From Rikenellaceae bacterium (GTDB lineage Bacteria; Bacteroidota; Bacteroidia; Bacteroidales; Rikenellaceae): DNA of 64,000 nucleotides. The notes beneath the pieces were generated by a model. That model did not search any database. It had not been told where the DNA came from and saw nothing but the letters and a program-made list of their open reading frames with translations. The position numbers and the translations under genes are program-made. Numbering within the stretch: position 1 is the first letter of the stretch; each line of letters opens with the position of its first letter. Below are positions 25,294 through 33,986 of the stretch, in pieces. Where the stretch lies: NCBI GenBank assembly GCA_015060165.1, contig SUZC01000003.1, positions 144,104 to 208,103 of the forward strand, read 5' to 3'.

Positions 25294-27570
25294 TTATCTT
25301 GGCTGGTCTCCCCAAGTAAAAGCTGTCAAGGTATTAGCATTTGTAGACTTTACCCTTTCCGATCCCCAATACCAATCATCGTATACACAGCGGACAGCGT
25401 GGTCTCCAGATGTTCCCTCTACCAACCTTACACCTCCACTGCTAAGGGGGTACGCTACACCATGAGCACACCAATAATCACCTTTAGGATCGTCTTGATC
25501 ATCATTAAATAGTTTGGGGATAATTCCTTTGGCAGATAATAATACAATATATTCCAGTTCCGCTTTTGTAGGCATACGCCAACGACCGGCAGGATAGCCA
25601 TCCTCCTGATATGATGCGCATCTTCGTTTCATGTTGTCATAACTTTGATCAGTTGTTACACCATACGATGATGCTATTCTAAACTTTGGAGCAATCATAT
25701 TCTCTGTCGCGTCTGAATTATCGGTTGAATAATAATATTTCAGTCGACGATTTTGAGCATTATCATACAATGCTGGGGCTGAAGCACTTCCATTTCCCCA
25801 ATTATTCAAATTATCATAATCAGTTGTACGTGGGTCACCAATAGAATATGTGCCGTCTGCAAATGCTGTCGTTGTAATTGTATACATATTGGGATTAGCA
25901 TTGGTTGCACTTCCCAAGCCGTGAACTCCTCCTAAATTAGATCCGTTGTTTACCCAAACATATCCTTTATGAGCATTATCATTATCGTTATTGCTATCAT
26001 TCTTGTAGTCACTATTCAAATAAGCTTCAACATACATAGCAGGATACTGTGTGAATGTTATGGTCTCAGAGAATGATGTATTATCCGTATGATAAATTTT
26101 GGCAGTAATAGTATACGCTGCATAGTCAAAGGCATTACTATTATTATCATTCACTAAAGTATGTGATAATGTTATCGTTTTATTCAAATCCTTAAGTTCA
26201 AAGGGATTTGTATTACCTCGACCGTTGGTATCCACCGTAGGCTCTACTACCATCTTGTTGTCAGAAGTAGGCTCATATGTATTCGTAGTAGCTACTTTGC
26301 CTGAGAAATTGGGCTTAGTAACAGAGATAATCTCAAGAGTTACGGGATGGCTTGATGCATAAGGAATACTATATGAGTTAACATTATTCATAACAACCTT
26401 ATTCTCATCCACCACCAGATAGCGGGCCTCCTTGATATCGGTAGTAATTGAGCCGGTGCTCCAATCGATAACGGTGTAGCTGGGGGTAATCTCAGTGGCA
26501 GTCTGGGGCTCGAAGCTACCCATAGTACCTACGTTGATCTTCACCTTATAGTAGTGGTTGCGCTTGATCTGCTTATCATCGAGGCTACCCACAGGAATCT
26601 GATAAAAGGTGTTCTGCTGAGATGTAGAACCATTTTTAACCCAAGGCACCACCAAAAGCAAGTAAGGCTCGTTAGCGCCACCTGCAGCACCCCAGTCAGA
26701 AGCATAGCTGTAGAATGGATGAGCCTGGTTGTAGGCCTTTTTGTCGGTTACGGTTGTATCACGAGCAAAACCATAGTCCTTCTGAGTGTTATCGTTAGCA
26801 AACTTCGCCTTGTCATAAGCGCCGTCAATATATGAGCCACCCACGGCATAATTGAGGCTAACAAGAATTGTTGAGCCATCATCGTTGTCGCCAAGTACTG
26901 GGGTCCAGGTCTCACCACCCACAGTTACAGATGACACAACATCGGTAATCGAAAGCTCGATCTTAGCAGCCGCACGGGTGAGGGCTACTGTGCCACCTAT
27001 CTCATTATTTGTCTTTGTGATTTTGTCCTCGCCATCCATCACGAAAGAGCTCTGGGCGCTAGATGGGGTTGTTGTGGTCTTCCACGAAGTGGTGCTGATG
27101 GTACAGGCCTTAAGTTCAGCCATCGTAGGAAGAGTCTCGCCCTCTGCCAAGCCCTCATAAGTGGGAAGCGTACCCGCGGGAGCATTGGCAACAACATACA
27201 AAGTCGCTTGCGAAGTGTTAGTATTGAATATCGCGCTCACAATATTTGAGGGGATAGTCAATTCCGAAATTGTAGCCTCCTCGCGTTGGTTGGTAAATAT
27301 CTGTCGGTGATGCCATACCGCATTGCCAGAGCCTTCGCCGTCAAAGAAGTATAGATCGGCCGATATGATAGCATCCTCTTTCAAGTTGTCATCATTTTCG
27401 CCAGTGCCTACACCATTTCCAGGGGTTGTCGCACGTGTCATCGTGCTACTCACCAGACGCAATGCCATATGTCCTTCAGCATTGGGATTTACAACATCCT
27501 CGCTCTTCGTACACGCGGCGATGCACGAAATCATCACGAAGCTTAAAATATATGTAAAGTATCTTTTCAT
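25294..27570 (-). CDS. Fimbrial tip/adhesin-type lipoprotein
   Basis: 758 residues. Lipobox IAAC (Cys20). N-terminal fimbrillin-like region about 35-390 (AEGHMALRLVSSTMTRATTPG, ADLYFFDGEG, ATLYVVANAPAGTLP). The C-terminal 120 residues hold a lectin/FGE-like module, GRWRMPTKAELEYIVLLSAKG ending HAVRCVYDD, also seen in the protein at 1-2592. In characterised Fim/Mfa systems, tip proteins combine a fimbrillin donor domain with a large C-terminal adhesive domain. 'TMTRA' at about 44-48 is a candidate Arg cleavage site. Fourth gene of the operon, 15 bp after its upstream neighbour. Confidence 0.72.
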   Translation of the reverse strand: MKRYFTYILSFVMISCIAACTKSEDVVNPNAEGHMALRLVSSTMTRATTPGNGVGTGENDDNLKEDAIISADLYFFDGEGSGNAVWHHRQIFTNQREEATISELTIPSNIVSAIFNTNTSQATLYVVANAPAGTLPTYEGLAEGETLPTMAELKACTISTTSWKTTTTPSSAQSSFVMDGEDKITKTNNEIGGTVALTRAAAKIELSITDVVSSVTVGGETWTPVLGDNDDGSTILVSLNYAVGGSYIDGAYDKAKFANDNTQKDYGFARDTTVTDKKAYNQAHPFYSYASDWGAAGGANEPYLLLVVPWVKNGSTSQQNTFYQIPVGSLDDKQIKRNHYYKVKINVGTMGSFEPQTATEITPSYTVIDWSTGSITTDIKEARYLVVDENKVVMNNVNSYSIPYASSHPVTLEIISVTKPNFSGKVATTNTYEPTSDNKMVVEPTVDTNGRGNTNPFELKDLNKTITLSHTLVNDNNSNAFDYAAYTITAKIYHTDNTSFSETITFTQYPAMYVEAYLNSDYKNDSNNDNDNAHKGYVWVNNGSNLGGVHGLGSATNANPNMYTITTTAFADGTYSIGDPRTTDYDNLNNWGNGSASAPALYDNAQNRRLKYYYSTDNSDATENMIAPKFRIASSYGVTTDQSYDNMKRRCASYQEDGYPAGRWRMPTKAELEYIVLLSAKGIIPKLFNDDQDDPKGDYWCAHGVAYPLSSGGVRLVEGTSGDHAVRCVYDDWYWGSERVKSTNANTLTAFTWGDQPR

Positions 27571-27585
27571 ATTGCAATGCGTATA

Positions 27586-29223
27586 TTAGTTTTGAGATAA
27601 TGAACCTGTCTGTAATATCTTTTGTCTAACGCCGTCGGTCAACACATCGGTTGGAAGCGTACGGCCATCGGGAGTTACCACCACAATCGAGAGGAAAGCC
27701 TCGGTGTTGCTAGGTACAGTCGCCTGCTTTGCACGAATCTTGATTGTAGACTTTACTGGCAGACCATTTTCGTCCTTCGCGCCAACTGCGCCACTTATAG
27801 TTGAGACACCGTTTCCACCAGCACCAACAAACTCAAAGGCATTGATAGCACCCTCCACTAAAGCTGCATGCCACTCGGCATCATCGGGAGTACTGATGTA
27901 GAACTCGCAAACCGCATAAGGAGTACTGTTGTTGTTTGAGTCAGCTGCCGCAAGAGTTACGGTATTAACACCGTTTGCTTCCGATTCGCTGGCTTTTGCA
28001 GTCCACTTCAACTGATTCTCACCCTCTACGGTTACCTGCTCGGTGTAATTATAGGTCACTTCATCCTCTTTCCACTCGTTCACTACGAGGTTAAGCGAGA
28101 GCTTACCGCCGGCATCGACCAAAGCACGCACCTGATAGTCGTGGTTGCGAACGACTTTGCCAAGAGGAGTATATACCTCGTATTCTTCATCGTTAACCGA
28201 ATACTTAACATAGAGGTTATATCCATCACCTTGAGCAGCATCATAACAGCCTGTCTCACCGTAATCAGCATCATTATTGTTTTCGAACAAGAATGTTGAA
28301 CCTATCCAAGCATATGTAGCATCATCGCCATGATCATCGGCAGAAACTTCCGTTGTAACATTATTTACTGGAGAAAAACCGCTATCGCTATTCTTAAGCT
28401 GATATGTTATGGCTGGTGCAGTTGCGCCCTCGGCACGTGTTACTGCTGTTGGCGATGCCCACCACCAAGTAGTGGCTGCCGCATCAGGCAGACCGCGCTG
28501 AATCTTCTCAGAATTATCTCCGTCAGCGGTCTCTGGACTTGCTGTTAGCAATGCACCTGTAGAGTAACCGCTGTTTGCTACAACCTTAACATCCAAGATA
28601 TCAAGATCGAAATCATCAGTAGCTTTGGCAACCAAGAACTGAGCCTTGCTCACTGTGCGATAAACTGGGAGGTTGAGTTGATAACAATTATCGTCGTGTG
28701 TATTATTACTTGTAACGGTAAATGTTGTCCAGTTAGATATTGGCATCACCTCAGGAGTCCTACCCACGTCGTTAGGATAAGTACTCCAAAATGTGCCAGT
28801 ACTATCAAATGTAGCAGCTTTGATTGCGCCCCAAGTGCTATCTGAGGTCAGGCTGAAGTTACCATAGGCCTGAGTATTGATAACTGCTACCAAGAGATAA
28901 TCCTGTGCGCCATCACAAAGAGGCAGAGGCACATGTACCGAGATGCGACCATAGGTATCAAGGTCATACACATAGCGAGCACCTATAGCCGTAGCACTAT
29001 CTCCGATTGTAGGAGCACCAGTGTCATCGATCGTACACTGGAATGCCCAAATCATAGCATCAGTAATCGCGTCACCCTGCACAACACTTCCATTCTCTTC
29101 TGTTGGGGTGAGATTTACATTGATCTCCGCAACCTCACGCGTATAACTCTCCTCCTTTACGCACGATGTAAGGAGTGCGGCGAGGCAAGCAACTGCAGAT
29201 AATATATATGTAATCTTTTTCAT
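27586..29223 (-). CDS. Fimbrial accessory lipoprotein (FimC/Mfa3-like position)
   Basis: 545 residues. Lipobox LTSC (Cys21, then VKEE). A fimbrillin-type N-terminal half is suggested by EINVNLTPTEENG, DAMIWAFQCTID and DYLLVAVINTQAYGNF, followed by a second beta-rich half with KLSLNLVVNEWKEDEVTYNYTEQ, which resembles the domain-ending strand of FimA/Mfa1-type proteins. The last 150 residues form a further beta domain. Third gene, directly after the Mfa2-like anchor (gap 15 bp). Exact subunit role cannot be assigned from sequence. Confidence 0.68.
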   Translation of the reverse strand: MKKITYILSAVACLAALLTSCVKEESYTREVAEINVNLTPTEENGSVVQGDAITDAMIWAFQCTIDDTGAPTIGDSATAIGARYVYDLDTYGRISVHVPLPLCDGAQDYLLVAVINTQAYGNFSLTSDSTWGAIKAATFDSTGTFWSTYPNDVGRTPEVMPISNWTTFTVTSNNTHDDNCYQLNLPVYRTVSKAQFLVAKATDDFDLDILDVKVVANSGYSTGALLTASPETADGDNSEKIQRGLPDAAATTWWWASPTAVTRAEGATAPAITYQLKNSDSGFSPVNNVTTEVSADDHGDDATYAWIGSTFLFENNNDADYGETGCYDAAQGDGYNLYVKYSVNDEEYEVYTPLGKVVRNHDYQVRALVDAGGKLSLNLVVNEWKEDEVTYNYTEQVTVEGENQLKWTAKASESEANGVNTVTLAAADSNNNSTPYAVCEFYISTPDDAEWHAALVEGAINAFEFVGAGGNGVSTISGAVGAKDENGLPVKSTIKIRAKQATVPSNTEAFLSIVVVTPDGRTLPTDVLTDGVRQKILQTGSLSQN

Positions 29224-29238
29224 CGTCGTAGTCCTTAA

Positions 29239-30165
29239 TTATTCAACTTCTCCGTAAATAGGATCGCGATCCTCAATCAACCAGTCTGGGACTGTAACAG
29301 TGACACCCATACCGAACTCAATGATGATAGGAATCAAAACCTCCTGCTTCGATACATCAATCTGTGGGAAATGATTCAGGAAGTCGGCCAAAGCGAGAGT
29401 ATACACTACCTCACCTGTTACCTTGTCGACGAGCTCGAACTCTACGTCCGAATCCTTCGCGTGGCGCATAATGTTGAAGTAGCCGTAGTGCTCATTTTCC
29501 TCAGAATCAAAAGTCAAAACGGGGTCGTAAGTCATCTTCTGACCATTGGCCTTGTTGGTAAAGTCGGTCTGTGGCAACAAGTTTTTAACTCTTAAATCCA
29601 ATGATGCACCGGCACGAGTAGCAGACTCAGCAGCTGGTGGAGCTGATGGATTTAAATAATTCTTCACAGTGAACGATACCTTGAGGTGTGACGAACGGAA
29701 GGGAACATCATCCTCGTACCAATAGTCCGAGGGGATGGTGATCATCTTCTGGCCCAGATACAGTGAGTCGTTACCCTCTACCTTGCCACCTTCGTCGGCC
29801 TTCGGGTGGTGGAACTGTATCTCGGACATAGATGTCGATGAGAGGTTCATTACCTCGGTCTTGTTGAAGCTGTTGCCTATGCCGACGATGCGATAATCGC
29901 CCGGCTCAAGGTTGAGCTTCGTTCCTTGAAATGCTTTCAGTTCGTTCTGCTCGATAAGTTTGGTCTGCACCAAACGATCTTCTGAGTTGAAAACATACAA
30001 GCTGACGCGAGTAATCTGCTCAGGAAAGATATCCCAAGTAACATCGCCCGTATAGCTGAATGTAAGAGTACATCTCTCGCAATCACTATAATCCTCCTTG
30101 ATGCAGCTTGCGAGCAGAACGACCGGAGCAAGCAGAAGCAAGTATAGAAATTTCTTCATAATCAT
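29239..30165 (-). CDS. FimB/Mfa2-family fimbrial anchor lipoprotein
   Basis: 308 residues (or 306 from the second Met, at 30159). Lipobox LASC (Cys19 or 21) followed by IKEDYSDC, then LTFSYTGDVTWDIFPEQI and RVSLYVFNSEDRLV, the clear N-terminal signature of Mfa2/FimB proteins. The middle has LNLEPGDYRIVGIGNSFN. In Porphyromonas gingivalis this subunit anchors the fimbria in the outer membrane and limits its length. Second gene; separated from the major subunit by 195 bp holding a terminator, so it is probably made in lower amounts. Confidence 0.88.
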   Translation of the reverse strand: MIMKKFLYLLLLAPVVLLASCIKEDYSDCERCTLTFSYTGDVTWDIFPEQITRVSLYVFNSEDRLVQTKLIEQNELKAFQGTKLNLEPGDYRIVGIGNSFNKTEVMNLSSTSMSEIQFHHPKADEGGKVEGNDSLYLGQKMITIPSDYWYEDDVPFRSSHLKVSFTVKNYLNPSAPPAAESATRAGASLDLRVKNLLPQTDFTNKANGQKMTYDPVLTFDSEENEHYGYFNIMRHAKDSDVEFELVDKVTGEVVYTLALADFLNHFPQIDVSKQEVLIPIIIEFGMGVTVTVPDWLIEDRDPIYGEVE

Positions 30166-30256
30166 ATTCGTTTTTGGGGCGCACGCGCGCCTGTTGGTTA
30201 ATTTGGTGGCCCAAGGGACCGTTTGTTATACGAGTATTTTTTCGCGGGAATTTTCT

Positions 30257-30289
30257 TAAAAAAGCACCTCCCCTCCCGCGAGGGGAGGC
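30257..30289 (-). terminator. Intra-operon terminator after the major fimbrillin gene
   Basis: On the minus strand a perfect 8-bp stem CCTCCCCT/AGGGGAGG (30288-30267, 6-base loop) is followed by six T (A run 30258-30263). It lies between the major subunit and the anchor and would let only part of the transcripts proceed, a simple way to fix subunit ratios. Confidence 0.75.
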
Positions 30290-30360
30290 ACCGAAAAAAT
30301 CAATCCTTATAAATTTTAAGCCCTCCGAAAAGAACTTGAAATTTCAATTAAATTTGGAGA

Positions 30361-31554
30361 TTACTTCTCTGCATCAGCTGAACCTGATGTTGAACCTGGA
30401 GTACCGTAAACTGGGTAACGCTTCTCGATAGCCCAAGGAATAACCTCTACAGTAACTACAACGCAGATACCGTCTTGAGTCTTGATATCTGACTGTGCAA
30501 ACTCAAGGTCGAGTGTGTAAATCTTACCAGCCTCTAATGTATTACCATCAGCTGTTTCAGCATTCGCTGTCTTCTTAAGACCAGTTACTGTCAAAGGAAG
30601 GTTGCGGCTTGCAATAATGTAATCGTATGCATAAGCATCCATATCCAGCTTCATACCAGTAAATGTACAAGGAGCTACATTCCAAGACCAAGCACCATTA
30701 GGAGCATATGAGTTAGAACGCTGCTCAGCATCTGGCTGAGTGTTAGGATCCTCTGCTGCAGTTTCAGGGTTATACTCACCATAGAGACGCTGCTCGCCGA
30801 AACCAGGAGCTGAGTGCTCGTCCTCTGCGCCTGTCCAAGTAAGGCTCTTGAGAAGCAACTCATCGATATCATAAGTATCAGGATCGCCATCATTGTTCAA
30901 TTTGCCAAGGTCTGTACAAGTAATGCTGTGAACCTCCAAACGAGCTACCTTAGGAGCAACCTCTACATCAGCCTGCCATACGTGGAAGAAAGTAGCACCT
31001 ACACGGTGAGTTGCACCTGTATCAAAGAGAGTATTAACGCCATAAAGAACGATATCCTCAGTTTCACGAGCCAAATTCTTAGACTCGCTCTTAGCCAAAG
31101 CCAAGAGAGTAGAGAGATTATCACCTACGAAATTATCCTTACCCTCTGGAAGATCACTAGCCTCATAGCGAACAACTGCAATCTGCTTTACATCAGCAGG
31201 AACATTGTGCCACATATACTTGCTTGTAGACTCATCTTTAACGTAGAGCTCCTCCTCACCAGCAGCGCCTACCTCACCCTTATGAGTATCATCAGTAGAA
31301 CCTTCACTTGTCAAGTAGTCCTCAAATGTAATAGTACCATCAGCCTTAGCGAAGAGCACCTTAAGCTCATCGTTGGTAGCAGTAGTTGTAGTACCCTTAG
31401 CAGTATCACCACCCTCAGCACGAGTACCCTCAGTCTCGTTAAGGATAGAGATCTGGATAGTCTTGCTCATTGAGTCAGCGTAAGAAACTTCCTCCTCCTT
31501 GCTACAGCTTACCAATGCTGCGATAGCCATAGCTGCAATAAACATTCTTTTCAT
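30361..31554 (-). CDS. Mfa1/FimA-type major fimbrial subunit
   Basis: 397 residues. Lipobox LVSC (Cys17, then SKEEE). Mfa1-like N-terminal domain (KTIQISILNETEG, LKVLFAKADGTITFEDYL), a central pairing WHNVPADVKQIAVVRYEAS, and C-terminal domain ending KIYTLDLEFAQSDI, VVVTVEVIPW. The site GTRAEGG at about 44-50 matches the place where Rgp-type proteases remove the propeptide to expose the strand-exchange groove. First intact gene of a five-gene minus-strand operon ordered major subunit, anchor, accessory, tip, accessory. Confidence 0.85.
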   Translation of the reverse strand: MKRMFIAAMAIAALVSCSKEEEVSYADSMSKTIQISILNETEGTRAEGGDTAKGTTTTATNDELKVLFAKADGTITFEDYLTSEGSTDDTHKGEVGAAGEEELYVKDESTSKYMWHNVPADVKQIAVVRYEASDLPEGKDNFVGDNLSTLLALAKSESKNLARETEDIVLYGVNTLFDTGATHRVGATFFHVWQADVEVAPKVARLEVHSITCTDLGKLNNDGDPDTYDIDELLLKSLTWTGAEDEHSAPGFGEQRLYGEYNPETAAEDPNTQPDAEQRSNSYAPNGAWSWNVAPCTFTGMKLDMDAYAYDYIIASRNLPLTVTGLKKTANAETADGNTLEAGKIYTLDLEFAQSDIKTQDGICVVVTVEVIPWAIEKRYPVYGTPGSTSGSADAEK

Positions 31555-31626
31555 AATTCGATTAGTTTAAGTTAAGTTAATTAATTTGTTTGTGTTTTTA
31601 TTACTCGTATAAATTTGTAATCTTTT

Positions 31627-31992
31627 TTATTCCAGGCTCTTAGCCAACTCCGAAAGGTTGTGCTTTGCCTCGGCTGAGCCCTTGTCGGCTGCCTTCTGCC
31701 AGCACTCGCGAGCCTTGTCGTTGTTGCCGGCCTTCGCATAGGCGTAACCCATTGTGAGCTGAACGTTCTTGTCGCCCTGATCGGCCTTGCTCAAGAGTGC
31801 CAACGCGCCGTTGGTGTCGCCCCTGCCGAGCATCACGCTCGCCGCATTTACCGCCGCCGCGGTCTGAGTAGGATAGGTCTTGGCCGCAACCTCCATCACG
31901 TGGTTATACTCCGCCGACCCCTTCTTGTACGATCCCGCAACCTTATACATCTCTCCCAGAGAGATGTACACAGCTGCGGCCTCTGCCTGCAA
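31627..31992 (-). pseudogene. C-terminal remnant of a TPR protein at the edge of the fimbrial operon
   Basis: 121 codons in frame from a TTG, with no ATG before residue 15 and no signal peptide. It contains two to three TPR-like units (AAVYISLGEMYKVAGSYKKG, GDKNVQLTMGYAYAKAGNNDKA, GSAEAKHNLSELAKSLE). The open frame begins inside the terminator of the neighbouring dipeptidase gene (31996-32032), with an in-frame stop just before it, so the 5' part of the gene has been lost at that junction. Bacteroidales fimbrial loci often start with a DUF3868-type gene whose C-terminus is TPR-like; this may be what remains. Whether the fragment is translated is unknown. Confidence 0.6.
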
Positions 31993-31995
31993 AAC

Positions 31996-32032
31996 AAAAA
32001 AGCCTGCCTAACGTTCAGTTAGACAGGCTTTT
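31996..32032. terminator. Terminator of the CYTH-dipeptidase operon
   Basis: Stem AGCCTG-c-CTAAC (32001-32012) with GTTAG-a-CAGGCT (32018-32029), with A6 and T4 flanks giving U runs in both directions. Confidence 0.85.
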
Positions 32033-32076
32033 AGTCTGCATCGTGCCGAGTGCGGCGATGTATGTCGTGCGAAGTG

Positions 32077-32805
32077 CTAAAAATCGAGCAATTTATATAG
32101 CTCACGCGTGCGAGTCATCGAGACCCGCTCCTGATAATGCCACCACTCCTTGGCGTAGGGGCGAAGTCCCACAGCATCCATGATTTCGACAAGTAGCGTA
32201 CGGTTGGCAGCCGCCTCGGCCGAGATCAGACCTTGGCGTTGCATCTGTGCGATATAGGCTTTGAAGTGGGGGAGTGTGGTGTTGCGGCCGTCGCCAATCC
32301 ACGCCTCGCGACCGAAGTGGTCGAACGGAGCTCCCATATCGAGTGGGCGACCGTTGGCGTCGGCAATGGTGAGGTCGACCGCAACGCCATAATTGTGGCG
32401 TCCGCCACGCGATGCATCGGCCACGTAAGCCGTATAAGGTGTGCCTTCAACCGCCTGACGCATACGGCGTTGTGCGCTGCGAGGTCGGGCGGCATCGTAG
32501 ATGAGTAGTCGGTATTCGGGATGGCGTTGGCGGAGTAGCTCCTGCGCTTGTGCCACCTTGCGGGCAAAATGGGGCAGGAAGTAGGCCTTGCGCAGCGTGC
32601 CGTAGATGTTTTTCTGCATAAAATTGTTGGTCGTGGCGTATCGCAGCTCGACCATAATCTCGCTATCGAGACTCTGTATGTCGACCAACCCCATCTGGCG
32701 GATAAGGCTGTCGTAGTCGGTACTCGGCTGCGCCGACAGCAGGGTGGGGGTGAATGTCAAAAGAGCCGCCCACAAAGTGATAGCGGCCCTTATTATTTTT
32801 CCCAT
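32077..32805 (-). CDS. ddpX: D-alanyl-D-alanine dipeptidase, VanX type (peptidase M15D)
   Basis: 242 residues from the ATG at 32805; the open frame upstream to 32877 is inside the preceding gene. Sec signal ends LLSAQ (about 25). Zinc-site motifs of M15D: the His/Asp pair in GGRHNYGVAVDLT and the Glu-x-x-His in EWWHYQE; also RLLIYDAARP. It hydrolyses D-Ala-D-Ala, here in the periplasm, which suggests salvage of cell-wall dipeptide rather than vancomycin resistance (no vanHA nearby). The start overlaps the end of the CYTH gene by 13 bp (coupled translation). Confidence 0.88.
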   Translation of the reverse strand: MGKIIRAAITLWAALLTFTPTLLSAQPSTDYDSLIRQMGLVDIQSLDSEIMVELRYATTNNFMQKNIYGTLRKAYFLPHFARKVAQAQELLRQRHPEYRLLIYDAARPRSAQRRMRQAVEGTPYTAYVADASRGGRHNYGVAVDLTIADANGRPLDMGAPFDHFGREAWIGDGRNTTLPHFKAYIAQMQRQGLISAEAAANRTLLVEIMDAVGLRPYAKEWWHYQERVSMTRTRELYKLLDF

Positions 32806-33263
32806 TTCGTGAAGGGGTTTTTCAGTAGTTGTGAATTGTAGTATCGTCGGTCGCCCGTAACCTCTTGGCCCAGCCACGCAGGATGCTCGAATGGCTCATC
32901 GGGGTCGTTGAGTTCGACCTCGGCAAGAGTCAGCCCCTCGTTGTCGCCGTAAAAGCAGTCGACTTCGAAGGTATGCCCTCCGCAGGGGACCAGGTAGCGG
33001 CTCTTCTCGATCGTACCCTTGCTATATTGCAGCAACTCGCGAGCCTGCTCGACGGGAATCTCCCACTCCCACTCGTTGCGCGAGATGCCGGCACAGTCGC
33101 TGCGCCCTTTGATTGTGAGGTAGCCACGTTCGTCACGAGTGCGAATGCGTAGGGTCAGCTCATCAGATTTGGCAATGTAGCCCTGACTGATGCGCGATGA
33201 CGATGTGGCCTGATCGCGGAACTCTCCGCAGACCAAAAACTTACGTTCAATCTCTCGACCCAC
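32793..33263 (-). CDS. CYTH-domain triphosphatase-like protein (TTM family)
   Basis: 156 residues. The N-terminal EIERKF is the signature ExExK of triphosphate tunnel metalloenzymes; further tunnel residues appear as LTLRIRTRDERGYLTIKG, EWEWEIPVEQA and EVDCFYGDNEGLTLAEVELNDPDEPF. Small bacterial TTMs of this kind are usually inorganic tripolyphosphatases. Cytoplasmic. Operon with the dipeptidase downstream (overlapping stop/start). Confidence 0.9.
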   Translation of the reverse strand: MGREIERKFLVCGEFRDQATSSSRISQGYIAKSDELTLRIRTRDERGYLTIKGRSDCAGISRNEWEWEIPVEQARELLQYSKGTIEKSRYLVPCGGHTFEVDCFYGDNEGLTLAEVELNDPDEPFEHPAWLGQEVTGDRRYYNSQLLKNPFTKWEK

Positions 33264-33281
33264 GTCGCTCGGTTTTGGCGA

Positions 33282-33812
33282 TTAGAAACGGCGCTGGATA
33301 CCGATACCGAAGATAGCCTGGTTGAAGTCGCCAATCATCTGATAGCGACCTTCGACGAAGATAGATGTGAGCTCGCTGACGTGGAACTGCAAACCGAGAC
33401 CCAAATTGGGACCCACGCGGAACTCCTTGGTGTCCTCAAGTTCGGCATATTGCGACCCACTCTCAGTGTCGGGAACCTCGCCCATAAAACCATCAATCAT
33501 ATCGAATTTCCACTGCGAGAATGAGAATCCTGCCAATGGGTAGATGAAGAGGCGGTTTTTGGCGATGTTGGCCAAGTAGTGGAAGTTGATGTTGGCGTCC
33601 CAAGTGCTGACACCATCATTCTTTGCATAGATGTTGAGCCCAACCTCGCCACGAATGTGGTCGTTGAAATAGTAGTGTCCCTTGACGCCTACACCAATCT
33701 TTGAAATTTCGGTGCCATAGACAGCAGCAATTCCTGCACCATATTTGCCCTTCTGAGCGTATGCTCCCACGCTGAGCAGTGCCAAGCATACAACAAGTAT
33801 AAATCTCTTCAT
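33282..33812 (-). CDS. Outer-membrane beta-barrel protein (porin-like, OmpX/OmpW class)
   Basis: 176 residues from the ATG at 33812 (the open frame runs back to 33896 without a signal peptide there). Signal peptide ends GAYAQ (about 20). Alternating strands such as GVGVKGHYYFNDHIRGEVGLNIYAK and NLGLGLQFHVSELTSIFVEGRYQMIG, ending in an aromatic C-terminus (IQRRF), indicate an 8-stranded barrel. No ligand can be inferred. It is 18 bp upstream of the CYTH gene, possibly the same transcript. Confidence 0.8.
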   Translation of the reverse strand: MKRFILVVCLALLSVGAYAQKGKYGAGIAAVYGTEISKIGVGVKGHYYFNDHIRGEVGLNIYAKNDGVSTWDANINFHYLANIAKNRLFIYPLAGFSFSQWKFDMIDGFMGEVPDTESGSQYAELEDTKEFRVGPNLGLGLQFHVSELTSIFVEGRYQMIGDFNQAIFGIGIQRRF

Positions 33813-33953
33813 ATCAAACTGTATTAAGTTCAAATATTCTATTTGCCCGTCGGCCATTGTGGCTTTCGAGGAGTTTTCTTTTACAAAGAAACGCAAAATT
33901 TTTTATTGTTCCCATTTTTTTTGCATCGAAATTATATGTTGCAGCCGATTTTT

Positions 33954-33982
33954 TTTGCGTTCGTAGAAAAATCGTACATTTG
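33954..33982 (+). promoter_or_regulatory. Promoter of the SDR gene
   Basis: TTTG (33954-33957), 17-bp spacer, TACATTTG (33975-33982). The ATG at 33987 follows within five bases of the -7 element, so the mRNA would be leaderless or nearly so. Confidence 0.65.
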
Positions 33983-33986
33983 CAGT

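Noticed and set aside
32077..32805. Vancomycin-resistance cluster
   Set aside because: Only the VanX-type dipeptidase is present, with a periplasmic signal and no VanH/VanA partners; cell-wall dipeptide salvage is simpler.
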